Positions 54,498 to 63,481 of a stretch of DNA of 64,000 bases are shown here, one piece after another. The notes under the pieces are model-generated. The model did no database searches. It was given only the letters and a program-made list of their open reading frames with translations, and had not been told where the DNA came from. The first letter of the stretch is position 1, and every line of letters begins with the position of its first letter. This DNA comes from Paraliobacillus salinarum (lineage in GTDB: Bacteria > Bacillota > Bacilli > Bacillales > Amphibacillaceae): positions 1-64,000 of the forward strand of contig NZ_JACEFA010000004.1 in the NCBI RefSeq assembly GCF_014083865.1, read 5' to 3'. A program made the translations under genes and the position numbers.

Positions 54498-55433
54498 CTA
54501 TTTATTTGAGCTACGATCAAGTAATACAGCAAGCAGTATAATACCACCTTTAACAATTTGTTGATAAAACGAAGAAACATTCATTAAGTTTAATCCATTA
54601 TCAATGACGCCAATAATCAGCGCACCAATTAACGTACCTATAATACGACCACGTCCACCTGCTAAACTAGTGCCACCAATTACTACAGCAGCGATTGCAT
54701 CTAGCTCATATGATGCACCAGCTGTTGGTTGTGCAGAGTTGAGTCGACTAGTAATAATAATCCCTGCAAGAACAGACAACATCCCGGTTAATGAATAAAC
54801 CCAAATTTTCACACGATCTGCTTTAATACCTGATAAAATCGACGCTTCCTCATTTCCACCAATGGCGTATACTTGTCTTCCGAATACTGTTTTATTTAAA
54901 ACAAAATATAGAATCAGGAACATGATTATCATTAGAATCGCAGGGAATGGAATGCCGAAAACATAACCTTTTCCTATCATTTCAAATGTAAAGCTGTCAG
55001 AAAGACCTGTAATCGGTCGACCACCCGTGTATACAAGTGTTGCTCCACGATAGATTGTCATGGTTGCCAACGTTGCAATAAATGGCGCAACTTTTCCCTT
55101 TGTAATGATGACTCCATTTATTGCGCCAAGTAAAAACCCGATTAAAAGCCCAAGAAATATTGCAAGCAATGGATCCATTGAACTGGATAACAACCCAGCA
55201 GTTAAAGCACTTCCTAAGGCTAATATGGATCCGACAGATAAATCAATTCCTGCTGTTAAAATGACAAATGTCATCCCAAACGCAATTAATGAATTAACAG
55301 AAATCTGGCGAAGTAAATTTAAGATATTGTTTAAAGTTAAAAAGCTGTCATTCATAATTCCAAGAAAAATAGAAAATAAAATCAAACCAATTAACGGACC
55401 AAGAATTGAGATATTTTTTTTAATGTAGGACAT
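54498..55433 (-). CDS. rbsC: Ribose ABC importer permease
   Basis: A 311-residue membrane protein with 8-10 helices. ILTAGIDLSVGSILALGSALTAGLL and AVVIGGTSLAGGRGRIIGTLIGALII are the family signatures of RbsC-type permeases. It starts 4 bases after the rbsA stop region with GGAGGGG upstream, and lies between rbsA and rbsB as in B. subtilis. Confidence 0.95.
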   Translation of the reverse strand: MSYIKKNISILGPLIGLILFSIFLGIMNDSFLTLNNILNLLRQISVNSLIAFGMTFVILTAGIDLSVGSILALGSALTAGLLSSSMDPLLAIFLGLLIGFLLGAINGVIITKGKVAPFIATLATMTIYRGATLVYTGGRPITGLSDSFTFEMIGKGYVFGIPFPAILMIIMFLILYFVLNKTVFGRQVYAIGGNEEASILSGIKADRVKIWVYSLTGMLSVLAGIIITSRLNSAQPTAGASYELDAIAAVVIGGTSLAGGRGRIIGTLIGALIIGVIDNGLNLMNVSSFYQQIVKGGIILLAVLLDRSSNK

Positions 55434-55437
55434 GAGT

Positions 55438-56937
55438 TTATTCCCCTCCCGTAGCTGCTAACATAATTTTTTCCTGTGTTGCTTCATTACGATCAAAGAA
55501 TCCTTTTACTTTTCCTTCATGCATAACCATTACACGATCACTTACTCCAAGTATTTCCTGTAATTCAGAAGATACCATAATGATTGCAACACCATTTTCG
55601 GCAAGTTCGTTAATAATTGTATAGATCTCTTTCTTCGCTCCGATATCTACCCCCCGTGTTGGTTCATCTAAAATCAATACTTTTGGTTCAATGCCAAGCC
55701 ATTTGGCAACAACCACCTTTTGTTGGTTACCGCCACTTAATGACTTTACCTGTTGTTCACTGTTTGTCGCTTTCACGTTTAGTCGTTTTATTAATTGATT
55801 AACAAGCTCACGTTCCTTTTTTGTTTGAATTACTTGATTTTTGGATACTCTTTTGAAATTAGCTAACGTAATATTTTCACGAATTGGTGCTTCCAACATA
55901 AGCCCTTTTACTTTACGATCTTCGGTAATAAAGCCAATTCCTTGTTTAATTAAATTCTTTGGATGGTTTGCTTTCAATGGTTTTCCATCTAATTTGACAT
56001 GTCCATTACTGCTTTTCCGATAGCCGAACAGTGCCTCCATTACTTCCGATCGTCCTGCACCCATTAATCCAGAAACACCTAATATCTCACCTTTACGCAC
56101 GTCAAAAGTTACATTATCAAACCAACCAGGTGAGGAAAAGTTCTCCACGGAAAGAATTACATCACCTATATAATTATTCTTTTCAGGAAATCGTTGTCCT
56201 AGTTCACGACCTACCATCATTTTCACTACAGCTTCTAGATTGGTTTCTTTCACCATTCTGGTTCCTACATAAGAGCCATCCCGTAACACCGTTATACGAT
56301 CACATATCTCAAAAATTTCTTCCATACGGTGGGAAATATATACAAAGCTTACACCTTGTTTCTTTAAATCTTGAACTAAATTAAATAGACTTCGAATCTC
56401 ACGCTCTGTTAAAGCAGCTGTTGGCTCGTCCATAATAATAACCTTAGCTTCAGTGGCAAGGGCTCTAGCGATCTCTACCATTTGCTGTTTTCCTACAGAT
56501 AAGTTTCCTGCAATATCATTGGGTTGGATATTTTTCACACCTAATTTATCCAATATACCCTTTGTTTGCGCTTTCATTTCATTTGATTTTATAATTCCTG
56601 ATTTACCATAGGTGAGCTCTTTACCCAAAAACATGTTCTCAGCAACTGTTAAATATGGAATTATATTTAACTCCTGATGAATAACAATTATCCCTTCTTT
56701 TTCGGCTTCTTTCGGATTAGAAAACTTAACCTCTTCCCCTTTCCATCGAATGATTCCACTATCTCTTGGATGAATCCCGGTCAGCACCTTTATAAGAGTA
56801 GACTTCCCAGCACCATTCTCACCCATTAAGGCATGAATCTCTCCCTCTTGGATATCAAAATGAACGTCAGATAGCACTTGGTTTCCTACAAATGATTTAT
56901 CAATATGCTCCATTTCAATGATTGGTGTGTCAGACAT
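55438..56937 (-). CDS. rbsA: Ribose ABC importer ATPase (two nucleotide-binding domains)
   Basis: A 499-residue tandem ATPase. First domain: Walker [10 protein letters not shown], signature [15 protein letters not shown], Walker [11 protein letters not shown]. Second domain: degenerate Walker A ([16 protein letters not shown]), signature [14 protein letters not shown], and [14 protein letters not shown]. This asymmetry is usual for RbsA. The ATG at 56937 is 4-5 bases from AGTGAGG; a GTG three codons upstream overlaps that site. Confidence 0.95.
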   Translation of the reverse strand: MSDTPIIEMEHIDKSFVGNQVLSDVHFDIQEGEIHALMGENGAGKSTLIKVLTGIHPRDSGIIRWKGEEVKFSNPKEAEKEGIIVIHQELNIIPYLTVAENMFLGKELTYGKSGIIKSNEMKAQTKGILDKLGVKNIQPNDIAGNLSVGKQQMVEIARALATEAKVIIMDEPTAALTEREIRSLFNLVQDLKKQGVSFVYISHRMEEIFEICDRITVLRDGSYVGTRMVKETNLEAVVKMMVGRELGQRFPEKNNYIGDVILSVENFSSPGWFDNVTFDVRKGEILGVSGLMGAGRSEVMEALFGYRKSSNGHVKLDGKPLKANHPKNLIKQGIGFITEDRKVKGLMLEAPIRENITLANFKRVSKNQVIQTKKERELVNQLIKRLNVKATNSEQQVKSLSGGNQQKVVVAKWLGIEPKVLILDEPTRGVDIGAKKEIYTIINELAENGVAIIMVSSELQEILGVSDRVMVMHEGKVKGFFDRNEATQEKIMLAATGGE

Positions 56938-56955
56938 GTTCCTCACTCTCTTTCA

Positions 56956-57351
56956 TTAAAATATTACACCAGACTGCAATATCACATTTGCATATGGTGT
57001 TGCTTCGCCTGTACGAATAACTACTTTTGCTTTGGATATGTCTTCTTTGAATTTTTGATGTGACAAATATGCAACTTCTACTTTTCCGATTTCTTTTTCG
57101 ATATATCTTTCTAATTGAGGATTGTTGTCCTTGATTTCATTTGCAAGCGTTACTTTTTCAAATACCATGTCCTCTTTTACAGAATTAAAAATTGATTGAA
57201 AATTAGGCTCTCCAATTGTATAAGATAGATCGACACATTTTACTGTAGTTGGAATTGGTAATCCGCAATCTGCAATTACTACTGTGTCACCATGACCAAG
57301 TGTTGCAAATACTGCAGACAATTCTCTATTTAAAATCCCTTGCTTTTTCAT
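56956..57351 (-). CDS. rbsD: D-ribose pyranase
   Basis: A 131-residue RbsD/FucU mutarotase that converts pyranose to furanose ribose for the kinase. It has GILNRELSAVFATLGHGDTVVIADCGLPIP, with the catalytic histidine of LGHGD, and the C-terminal VIRTGEATPYANVIL. ATG after GGGAGTG, three bases after the rbsK stop. Confidence 0.95.
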   Translation of the reverse strand: MKKQGILNRELSAVFATLGHGDTVVIADCGLPIPTTVKCVDLSYTIGEPNFQSIFNSVKEDMVFEKVTLANEIKDNNPQLERYIEKEIGKVEVAYLSHQKFKEDISKAKVVIRTGEATPYANVILQSGVIF

Positions 57352-57353
57352 GT

Positions 57354-58241
57354 TTATTTCACTCCCTTTCCAATGAAATCTATCACCGGTTGCTTAGTCG
57401 GCATTCCTACTTGTGCGCCTCGCTTTGTAACTGATAATGCAGCAGCTGCGTTTGCAAAATAAACAGCTTCTTCAAGTGGCTTCTTTTCCGCCAACTGCAT
57501 CGCTAATGCACCATTGAATGTGTCACCAGCGCCGGTTGTATCTTTTACATTTACAGATAAACCTTTTACTTGTTTCATTTCTCCATTTGAAGAGAAATTA
57601 ACTCCTGCTTTTCCTTCTGTAATAATTAATTTATTTAAAAAATTAATCATATCCACGCCTCTTTCAGCTTCCAATTCAGCCGCTTCCAATTCATTTGGTG
57701 TAAGATACGTTATTTTTTCTATCATACTTTTTGATAACTTCTGATATGGGGCAGGATTTAAAATAATTGGTACTTGATGCTCCCACGCAATATCTACTGC
57801 GCATTTCACTGATTCCATTGGTATCTCAAGCTGTAGCAATAGGATATCCGCGTTCTTGATGATCTCCTCAAATTGCTTCACAACAATAGGCGTAACAGCA
57901 TTGTTTGCTCCAGGTGCTACAATAATCCTATTGTCTTGTTGAGATAGAATAATATTAGCAACACCAGTTTCTAAAGTATCAGTTTCAATAATTCCCTTTG
58001 TCTGAATGCCTTCTAAATGCAGACGCTTTTTTAATTTTTCTCCAAACAAATCCTTACCTACAGCACCGATAAAATCAACTTCTGCACCAAGTCTAGAAGC
58101 TGCAACTGCTTGATTGGCACCTTTACCCCCGGGATACTCATTAAATCTTTTTCCTAAAACCGTCTGGCCTTTAGCAGGCATCTTGTCAGTTTCTATCGTT
58201 AGATCCATGTTAATACTCCCAACCACACATACCTTTCCCAT
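57354..58241 (-). CDS. rbsK: Ribokinase
   Basis: A 295-residue PfkB-family ribokinase, making ribose-5-phosphate. N-terminal VVGSINMDLTIETDKMPAKGQTVLG, GGKGANQAVAASRLGA substrate loop, and the catalytic aspartate in DTTGAGDTFNGALA. ATG after AAAGAAGGG, two bases after rbsR. Confidence 0.95.
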   Translation of the reverse strand: MGKVCVVGSINMDLTIETDKMPAKGQTVLGKRFNEYPGGKGANQAVAASRLGAEVDFIGAVGKDLFGEKLKKRLHLEGIQTKGIIETDTLETGVANIILSQQDNRIIVAPGANNAVTPIVVKQFEEIIKNADILLLQLEIPMESVKCAVDIAWEHQVPIILNPAPYQKLSKSMIEKITYLTPNELEAAELEAERGVDMINFLNKLIITEGKAGVNFSSNGEMKQVKGLSVNVKDTTGAGDTFNGALAMQLAEKKPLEEAVYFANAAAALSVTKRGAQVGMPTKQPVIDFIGKGVK

Positions 58242-58243
58242 TT

Positions 58244-59239
58244 CTATCCCTTCTTTCGTGTAGATTGACGTTTCATAAAGTTCACTTCTAGTTTTTCCAT
58301 CCGTTTAGGCAAGCTTGGATCGTTTATCTCATCCATAATCATACTCGCTGCTTTTCTTCCCATTTCATAAATAGGTTGAGCCATTGTGGTTAAAGACGGT
58401 GAGGTTATTTCTCCAAGAGATATACCGTCAAATCCTATAATGGATAAGTCATCAGGTATTTTAATTTTCATCTCTTCCGCTACTTTCATAGTCCTAATCG
58501 CAATCGAATCATTTGCTGCAAATATTCCATCAACATCTGGGTGCTTTTGTAGCAGTGCTTTAATATTTTCTGTTGATGCTTGGAGTTTCATATCGTAATC
58601 AGATGTAATTATTAAATCATTAGAAAACCAAGATTCATAAGCAACTGCATCAATATAACCTTTCATTCTATCCTTTGCGTTTAACACAGAGGAAGGACCA
58701 GCAATATGAGCAATTTTTTTACAACCAATTTCTTTCAAATAATTTGTAGCGTTACACGCTCCTTCACGATTATTTACTTTTACATAAGAGTAATCCCCTT
58801 TTTCGAAAACTCGGTCTAGCAGCACAATTGGTACTTTTATTTTCCCTATATAATCTGGAGATATTGTATCAGAAACAATTATCATTCCATCAATTGACTT
58901 CTGTTGTAATGAGTTTAAATATGTTGCTTCTTTTTCATAAGAATTATCTGTATTACAGAGAATAAATGTATAACTATTCTGATTGCATAGATCTTCTACA
59001 GCTCTCGCAAGTTCTGGAAAGAAAGGATTAGTAATGTCCGGCACAAGTAACGCAATCATTTTAGATTTTCCTTTAAAAAGCGATCGAGCAACATCGTTAG
59101 GCTTATAATCAAGATCGTTTATTGCCTTTTCAACCTTTTCTTTAGTAGCTGACTGAACATAACCTTTCTTATTTAGAACCCTCGAAACAGTAGCAACTGA
59201 AACCTGAGCATATTCTGCCACATCTCTAATCGTTGTCAT
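58244..59239 (-). CDS. rbsR: LacI-family ribose operon repressor
   Basis: A 331-residue LacI/GalR regulator. The N-terminal HTH is TTIRDVAEYAQVSVATVSRVLNKKGYV, followed by the hinge YKPNDVARSLF and a periplasmic-binding-like sensor domain (DGMIIVSD, FAANDSIAIRTM). First gene of its own operon. Its operators are probably the two palindromes upstream. Gene order rbsRKDACB equals that of B. subtilis. Confidence 0.94.
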   Translation of the reverse strand: MTTIRDVAEYAQVSVATVSRVLNKKGYVQSATKEKVEKAINDLDYKPNDVARSLFKGKSKMIALLVPDITNPFFPELARAVEDLCNQNSYTFILCNTDNSYEKEATYLNSLQQKSIDGMIIVSDTISPDYIGKIKVPIVLLDRVFEKGDYSYVKVNNREGACNATNYLKEIGCKKIAHIAGPSSVLNAKDRMKGYIDAVAYESWFSNDLIITSDYDMKLQASTENIKALLQKHPDVDGIFAANDSIAIRTMKVAEEMKIKIPDDLSIIGFDGISLGEITSPSLTTMAQPIYEMGRKAASMIMDEINDPSLPKRMEKLEVNFMKRQSTRKKG

Positions 59240-59255
59240 AAACTCTCCCCTTTTA

Positions 59256-59301
59256 TGTAACGGGTTACATTTCTAAGTTTAGATTCGTGTAACCCGTTAC
59301 A
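59256..59301 (-). promoter_or_regulatory. rbsR: Two RbsR-type operators
   Basis: TGTAACGGGTTACA (59256-59269) and TGTAACCCGTTACA (59288-59301), LacI-type palindromes with centres 32 bp apart, about three helical turns. The upstream one adjoins the -10 box. Each differs from the cre consensus at only one or two positions, so CcpA could also bind. Confidence 0.8.
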
Positions 59302-59304
59302 TAT

Positions 59305-59333
59305 ATCCTAAAATAACAGCCAATTAATGTCAA
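59305..59333 (-). promoter_or_regulatory. rbs operon promoter
   Basis: On the minus strand TTGACA (59328-59333), 17 bases and TAGGAT (59305-59310). The first RbsR operator starts 3 bases downstream of the -10, so repressor and polymerase would compete. Confidence 0.7.
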
Positions 59334-59445
59334 GGTAAAAAATTCTTTTTTAACCAAAAAACTTAACAATAGATTTATTTGGACTTAAACCGCCCAAACA
59401 TAGACAACCCACAAAACAATCATATACAATCTAAATAAGAGCAAA

Positions 59446-59477
59446 ATGGGACAAAGGGGTCTGACCCCAATGTCCTA
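59446..59477. repeat. Palindromic repeat copy 6, just before the hssR ribosome binding site
   Basis: ATGGGACAAAGGGG, TCTG, ACCCCAATGTCCTA. It ends 3 bases before the GGAGG of hssR, so the hairpin is probably in the hssR 5' leader. Confidence 0.87.
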
Positions 59478-59491
59478 ACTGGAGGATGGAT

Positions 59492-60172
59492 ATGGCTACG
59501 ATTTTGATTGTGGATGATGATGTTCATATTTTGGATCTTGTTACGATTAATTTAACTCAGGCTGGCTATCAAGTTGTGCAAGCGAAGGACGGCATCGAGG
59601 CGCTTGCTAAATTAAAGCAACAGAAGTGTGACCTTGCTGTTGTTGATATTATGATGCCTTTTATGGATGGATATAATTTAACAAAGGAAATGCGAAAAAA
59701 ATATGATATACCTATTATCCTTTTAACCGCAAAAAATCAAATCGAGGATAAAGAAGAGGGATTTAAAGCCGGAACAGATGATTACGTCGTTAAACCGTTT
59801 GAACCAAAAGAATTAATATTTAGAATACAAGCTTTGTTAAGAAGATACGGTAAGCAAGAAGATGAAACAATTATTCGTTTAGGAAATACAACTATTAATC
59901 AAAAGAATTATGAAGTACAAATTGGTCAACAGACTACTCTCTTACCCTTAAAAGAGTTTGAGTTGTTACATTATTTAGCTTCTCACCCGATGCAAGTATT
60001 TAGCCGTGAACAGCTGATCGAACAAATCTGGGGAGCAGATTATGAAGGAGATGACCGTACAGTAGATGTCCATATTAAACGTTTACGAGAACGTTTTTCA
60101 AAAATAACCGCTGATTTTCAAATTAAAACTGTACGTGGCATTGGTTATTTATTAGAGGAAAAGCAACAATGA
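59492..60172 (+). CDS. hssR: Heme-response regulator HssR
   Basis: A 226-residue OmpR-type response regulator. Receiver: ILIVDDDVHILDL, phosphoacceptor Asp52 in AVVDIMMPFMDGYN, Lys in YVVKPFEPKEL. C-terminal winged helix: LPLKEFELLHYLASHPMQVFSREQLIEQIWG and DDRTVDVHIKRLRERF. Resemblance to staphylococcal HssR (TDDYV-KPFE-KELIFRI-A-LRRY, DYEGDERTVDVHIKRLR) and the HssR-type box before hrtB support the name. ATG 59492 is 6 bases from GGAGG. It overlaps hssS by four bases (ATGA). Confidence 0.88.
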   Translation: MATILIVDDDVHILDLVTINLTQAGYQVVQAKDGIEALAKLKQQKCDLAVVDIMMPFMDGYNLTKEMRKKYDIPIILLTAKNQIEDKEEGFKAGTDDYVVKPFEPKELIFRIQALLRRYGKQEDETIIRLGNTTINQKNYEVQIGQQTTLLPLKEFELLHYLASHPMQVFSREQLIEQIWGADYEGDDRTVDVHIKRLRERFSKITADFQIKTVRGIGYLLEEKQQ

Positions 60173-61548
60173 AGTCACTTTATTTAAAATTCGTTGTTAT
60201 TACCATCAGTATCATGATCGCAAGTGGTGTGATTTCTTTTCTATTATCTAATGCTTATTATCAAATAAAATTAAAACCTTATAATGACGAAAAAAACGCT
60301 CAAATTGCATTAGATATTGCAACTTTTGTAAACGAGAACCCTTCTATTGATTTAGAAGCATATTTAGAGAATATTGGACATGTTGGTTACCACCTTTATT
60401 TGGTCAACTCGAATGGTGAGAACCAATTTTTTGGCTCACCTTTTAGAGATAATACATTAAGTAAATCTACGATAGAAAATGTACTAAATGGTGAAATCTT
60501 TCATGGTATGCTTCAATTTTCTGAGGGTACCTTTGTAACTGGTTTTTTTGCTAATGAGTTGGCTAATACAATTGGCGTTCCACTAACATACAATGACCAA
60601 AATTATGCACTTTTCCTTAGGCCAGATATTGAATTACTTTTTAATGAAATGCGTAAGTTATTTGCATGGATGCTACTTTTTGCAATTATATTGAGTATTA
60701 TCATGGTTGTTTTAAGCACAAAATACTTAATCAAACCAATAACAAAATTAACAAAAGCAACAAAAACATTGTCACAAGGCAACTTCAATGTAGCACTGGA
60801 TATTAAGCGTCATGACGAACTAGGCGAGCTTTCCAAAAGTTTCTCAGATATGGCTAACAAATTAGAACAAACGGAAGATATACGGAAAGAATTTATTTCC
60901 AATGTTTCCCATGACATACAATCACCATTATCAAACATTAAAGGCTACACAAACCTATTGCATGATGACACGTTAAGTCCAGTAGAAAAGGAAAAATATA
61001 TCTCAATTATAAATGGAGAAATAAAAAGACTTTCGACATTAACACGACAATTATTACTGCTTGCCTCTTTAGATCGAAATGAAGATGTTGTCAAAAAAGA
61101 AAAATTTCGTTTGGATACGCAACTGAAAGAACTTATTAAAAGTTATCAATGGCTAATTAGCGAAAAAGGGATCATGCTTGGTTATTCTTTACCAGAGACA
61201 GAACTCACTGGTGATCCATCTTTACTTTATGCGGTATGGGATAACTTACTTACAAATGCAATAAAATATAATAGTAAAAATGGCAACATAAACATCACGA
61301 TTGAACAGAAAGAGAACACTGTCTCTATTCGTTTTGAAGATACCGGCATTGGTTTAAGTGAAACTAATATAAAAAGAATCTTTGACCGTTTTTACCGCGT
61401 GGATATATCACGCACTAGAACTATTGAGGGGACAGGACTTGGTTTATCTATCGTCGCTAGTATTGTGAAACTGCACCACGGTGAGATTAAAGTAGAGAGT
61501 AATGAGAATATAGGTTCCACATTTACTATTGAGCTTCCATTACAATAA
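60169..61548 (+). CDS. hssS: Heme sensor histidine kinase HssS
   Basis: A 459-residue histidine kinase. Transmembrane helices at about 5-28 and 165-185 flank an extracytoplasmic domain with the HssS-like sequence TGFFANELANTIGVPL and FLRPDIE, then HAMP (YLIKPITKLTKATKTLSQGNF), the phosphorylatable His248 in FISNVSHDIQSPLSNI, N-box NAIKYN and G-boxes DTGIGLS and GTGLGLSIV. It presumably detects heme or heme damage at the membrane and phosphorylates HssR. Confidence 0.87.
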   Translation: MKSLYLKFVVITISIMIASGVISFLLSNAYYQIKLKPYNDEKNAQIALDIATFVNENPSIDLEAYLENIGHVGYHLYLVNSNGENQFFGSPFRDNTLSKSTIENVLNGEIFHGMLQFSEGTFVTGFFANELANTIGVPLTYNDQNYALFLRPDIELLFNEMRKLFAWMLLFAIILSIIMVVLSTKYLIKPITKLTKATKTLSQGNFNVALDIKRHDELGELSKSFSDMANKLEQTEDIRKEFISNVSHDIQSPLSNIKGYTNLLHDDTLSPVEKEKYISIINGEIKRLSTLTRQLLLLASLDRNEDVVKKEKFRLDTQLKELIKSYQWLISEKGIMLGYSLPETELTGDPSLLYAVWDNLLTNAIKYNSKNGNINITIEQKENTVSIRFEDTGIGLSETNIKRIFDRFYRVDISRTRTIEGTGLGLSIVASIVKLHHGEIKVESNENIGSTFTIELPLQ

Positions 61549-61559
61549 TTTTTTGGGCT

Positions 61560-61579
61560 GTTCATATTCCGTTCATATT
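61560..61579 (+). promoter_or_regulatory. HssR-binding direct repeat before hrtB
   Basis: GTTCATATT (61560-61568), CC, GTTCATATT (61571-61579): two exact copies, 45 bases before hrtB. As I recall it, this is the same as the direct repeat bound by staphylococcal HssR. It is placed where an activator of hrtB transcription would bind. Confidence 0.85.
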
Positions 61580-61623
61580 ATTGTTTTACACTTAGCTTGT
61601 GAAACAATTTTGGAGGGAATTAT

Positions 61624-62658
61624 ATGAAAATAGCATGGAAAGAAATGAAGAAAAACAAAGCGAAATTTTTAATATTAGGCTCAATTGTATTTTTAATTAG
61701 TTTATTAACCTTTATCATTTCAGGTTTAGCTAATGGCCTATCTGATGATAATGCTTCACTGATTAAAGACCTCCCTGACGGTCAATTTTATATGAGTGAA
61801 GATGCAGAACAAACATATAACTTATCGAGTATCGATAGTGAGACACAAGAAGAAATTCTTAATAAACACGAAGATGCTGCCGCCTTCTCAATACAAAGAG
61901 GTTTTGTAAATGATGATGCGGACAAACAGCACGGTGTTGTTTTTGTAACATCAACGGAATCTGATTTTTTCGAAAATGTTAAAAAAGGTGAAATCGTATT
62001 AGATCAGTCGTTAAAAGAAGATGGCATTAAAGTTGGAGACACATTAACCAATAATCAATTTGATGATGAATTTGTTGTTAAAGGATTTGTCGATCAAAAG
62101 AAATACAGCCACTCACCTGTCGCCTACATTAATACAGAAGATTATCAGCAAATGTATCGTGTAGAAGATATGCAGCTTATTATGATTCCAGATGCTGATG
62201 ATTCCTTATCTTTTGACGGATTGGAGTCATTCTCGAATAAAGCATTTCTTAACACGATCCCTAGCTTTAGCGCAGAACAAATGTCATTAAATATGATTGT
62301 TTGGTTTTTAGTTGTTATTAGCGGTATGTTATTTGCAATTTTCTTCTACATGATGAATGTGCAGAAAATCGGTTTATACGGTATCTTAAAAGCAATCGGA
62401 ATAAAAACTAGTACATTATTCAAAATGATGTGGACACAAATGTTTGTTATTACATCGATATCGCTTATTTTATCCGTATCATTAAGTCAACTCTTTAACT
62501 CTTTTGCTCCTGATGGAATGCCATTTAGTCTATCAATGGTAACTACTATACAGTTAGCGATCGTTTTCTTTGTTATTGGATTTATTGGTGCTACCCTTTC
62601 CGGATTACAAATACGAAAAGTCGGTCCACTACAAGCGATTCAACAAGGAGAGGTGTAA
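61624..62658 (+). CDS. hrtB: Heme-export permease HrtB
   Basis: A 344-residue MacB/FtsX-type permease: one N-terminal helix (about 15-38), an extracytoplasmic domain of about 180 residues and three C-terminal helices. Its N-terminus (KIAWKEMKKNKAKF and FIISGLANGLSDDNASLI) and C-terminal FYMMNVQKIGLYGILKAIGIKTSTL are closely like staphylococcal HrtB. The ATG follows TTGGAGGG. Pairs with HrtA to expel excess heme, under HssR control. Confidence 0.9.
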   Translation: MKIAWKEMKKNKAKFLILGSIVFLISLLTFIISGLANGLSDDNASLIKDLPDGQFYMSEDAEQTYNLSSIDSETQEEILNKHEDAAAFSIQRGFVNDDADKQHGVVFVTSTESDFFENVKKGEIVLDQSLKEDGIKVGDTLTNNQFDDEFVVKGFVDQKKYSHSPVAYINTEDYQQMYRVEDMQLIMIPDADDSLSFDGLESFSNKAFLNTIPSFSAEQMSLNMIVWFLVVISGMLFAIFFYMMNVQKIGLYGILKAIGIKTSTLFKMMWTQMFVITSISLILSVSLSQLFNSFAPDGMPFSLSMVTTIQLAIVFFVIGFIGATLSGLQIRKVGPLQAIQQGEV

Positions 62659-62659
62659 A

Positions 62660-63334
62660 ATGAGTATTTTTGAAATAAAAGATGTTCGTAAATCATTTAA
62701 AAACGGTGAAATAGAGGAAGAAATATTAAAAGGAGTTAACCTTCCACTTCAAAAAGGAGAAGTTACCGCATTAGTTGGAGCTTCAGGTTCTGGTAAAAGT
62801 ACACTACTCACTATTGCAGCCGGACTTCAACCTGCATCGAGTGGCCAGTTATTATTTGATGGAAAAAATCTGACTGACTTAAATCAAGAACAAATACGTC
62901 AAATTCGTGCGAAAGATTTTGGATTTGTCTTTCAATCATCACATTTGGTTCCTTTTCTTACTGTTGAAGAACAACTATTATTAATGCTAGAAGTTGCGGA
63001 GACAACATTAAGTAAACCAGAACAAAAGAAAGAAATCGATAAAATCTTGAAAATTGTAGATTTAGAACAAAGAAAGAAAGCTTACCCTTCTTCTCTATCA
63101 GGTGGAGAAAAACAACGTGTGGCAATCGCACGCGCAATCATTCATCAGCCTAAAATACTTTTTGCTGATGAACCTACCGCAAACTTAGATTCCAAGCGCT
63201 CTAAAGAAGTGATGGAACTTATTCGCGAATTAACCAATACACTTGGAATTACAACATTAGTCGTCACACATGATGAGGAAATGCTACCATACGTAGATAA
63301 CATCATAAAAATGAAAGACGGCATCGTAATATAA
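62660..63334 (+). CDS. hrtA: Heme-export ATPase HrtA
   Basis: A 224-residue ATPase of the MacB/LolD group. Walker A GASGSGKST, Q-loop FVFQSSHLVPFLTVEEQL, signature SLSGGEKQRVAIARAI, Walker B ILFADEPTANLD, and VVTHDEEML. ATG one base after the hrtB stop, with AAGGAGAGG upstream; a longer frame starting inside hrtB has no family sequence. The staphylococcal homologues are transcribed divergently from hssRS; here all four genes are in line. Confidence 0.9.
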   Translation: MSIFEIKDVRKSFKNGEIEEEILKGVNLPLQKGEVTALVGASGSGKSTLLTIAAGLQPASSGQLLFDGKNLTDLNQEQIRQIRAKDFGFVFQSSHLVPFLTVEEQLLLMLEVAETTLSKPEQKKEIDKILKIVDLEQRKKAYPSSLSGGEKQRVAIARAIIHQPKILFADEPTANLDSKRSKEVMELIRELTNTLGITTLVVTHDEEMLPYVDNIIKMKDGIVI

Positions 63335-63340
63335 GCAATG

Positions 63341-63373
63341 GGCCATTGGGGGCATCCCCAGTGGCCTTTTTTT
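63341..63373 (+). terminator. Terminator after hrtA, possibly derived from the palindromic repeat
   Basis: GGCCATTGGGG, GCAT, CCCCAGTGGCC with one wobble, then seven T residues. Its stem resembles the dispersed repeat (ATTGGGG...CCCCA), and a full copy follows immediately. Confidence 0.88.
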
Positions 63374-63403
63374 GGGACAAAGGGGTCTGACCCCAATGTC
63401 CCA
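63374..63403. repeat. Palindromic repeat copy 7
   Basis: GGGACAAAGGGG, TCTG, ACCCCAATGTCCCAT. Directly behind the hrtA terminator. Confidence 0.87.
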
Positions 63404-63448
63404 TTTGCTTTACGGGGTAAAAAAGGGTATCTTAATGTTATCTATTAT

Positions 63449-63462
63449 TTGAAGCGCTTACA
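63449..63462 (+). promoter_or_regulatory. cre-like site before the terminal sugar-binding gene
   Basis: TTGAAGCGCTTACA, 12 of 14 positions of the cre consensus, 20 bases before the start of the last gene. Suggests catabolite control of a carbohydrate gene. Confidence 0.5.
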
Positions 63463-63481
63463 ACTAAAGGGGGAGGATTGG

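Noticed and set aside
53971-54564. Long plus-strand open frame of 197 codons opposite rbsB/rbsC
   Set aside because: It is antisense to well-conserved genes, is Ser/Thr/Pro-rich, and reflects codon bias of the true strand.
59256-59301. Attachment site or phage operator
   Set aside because: The palindromes are LacI-type operators directly before rbsR; no integrase is near.
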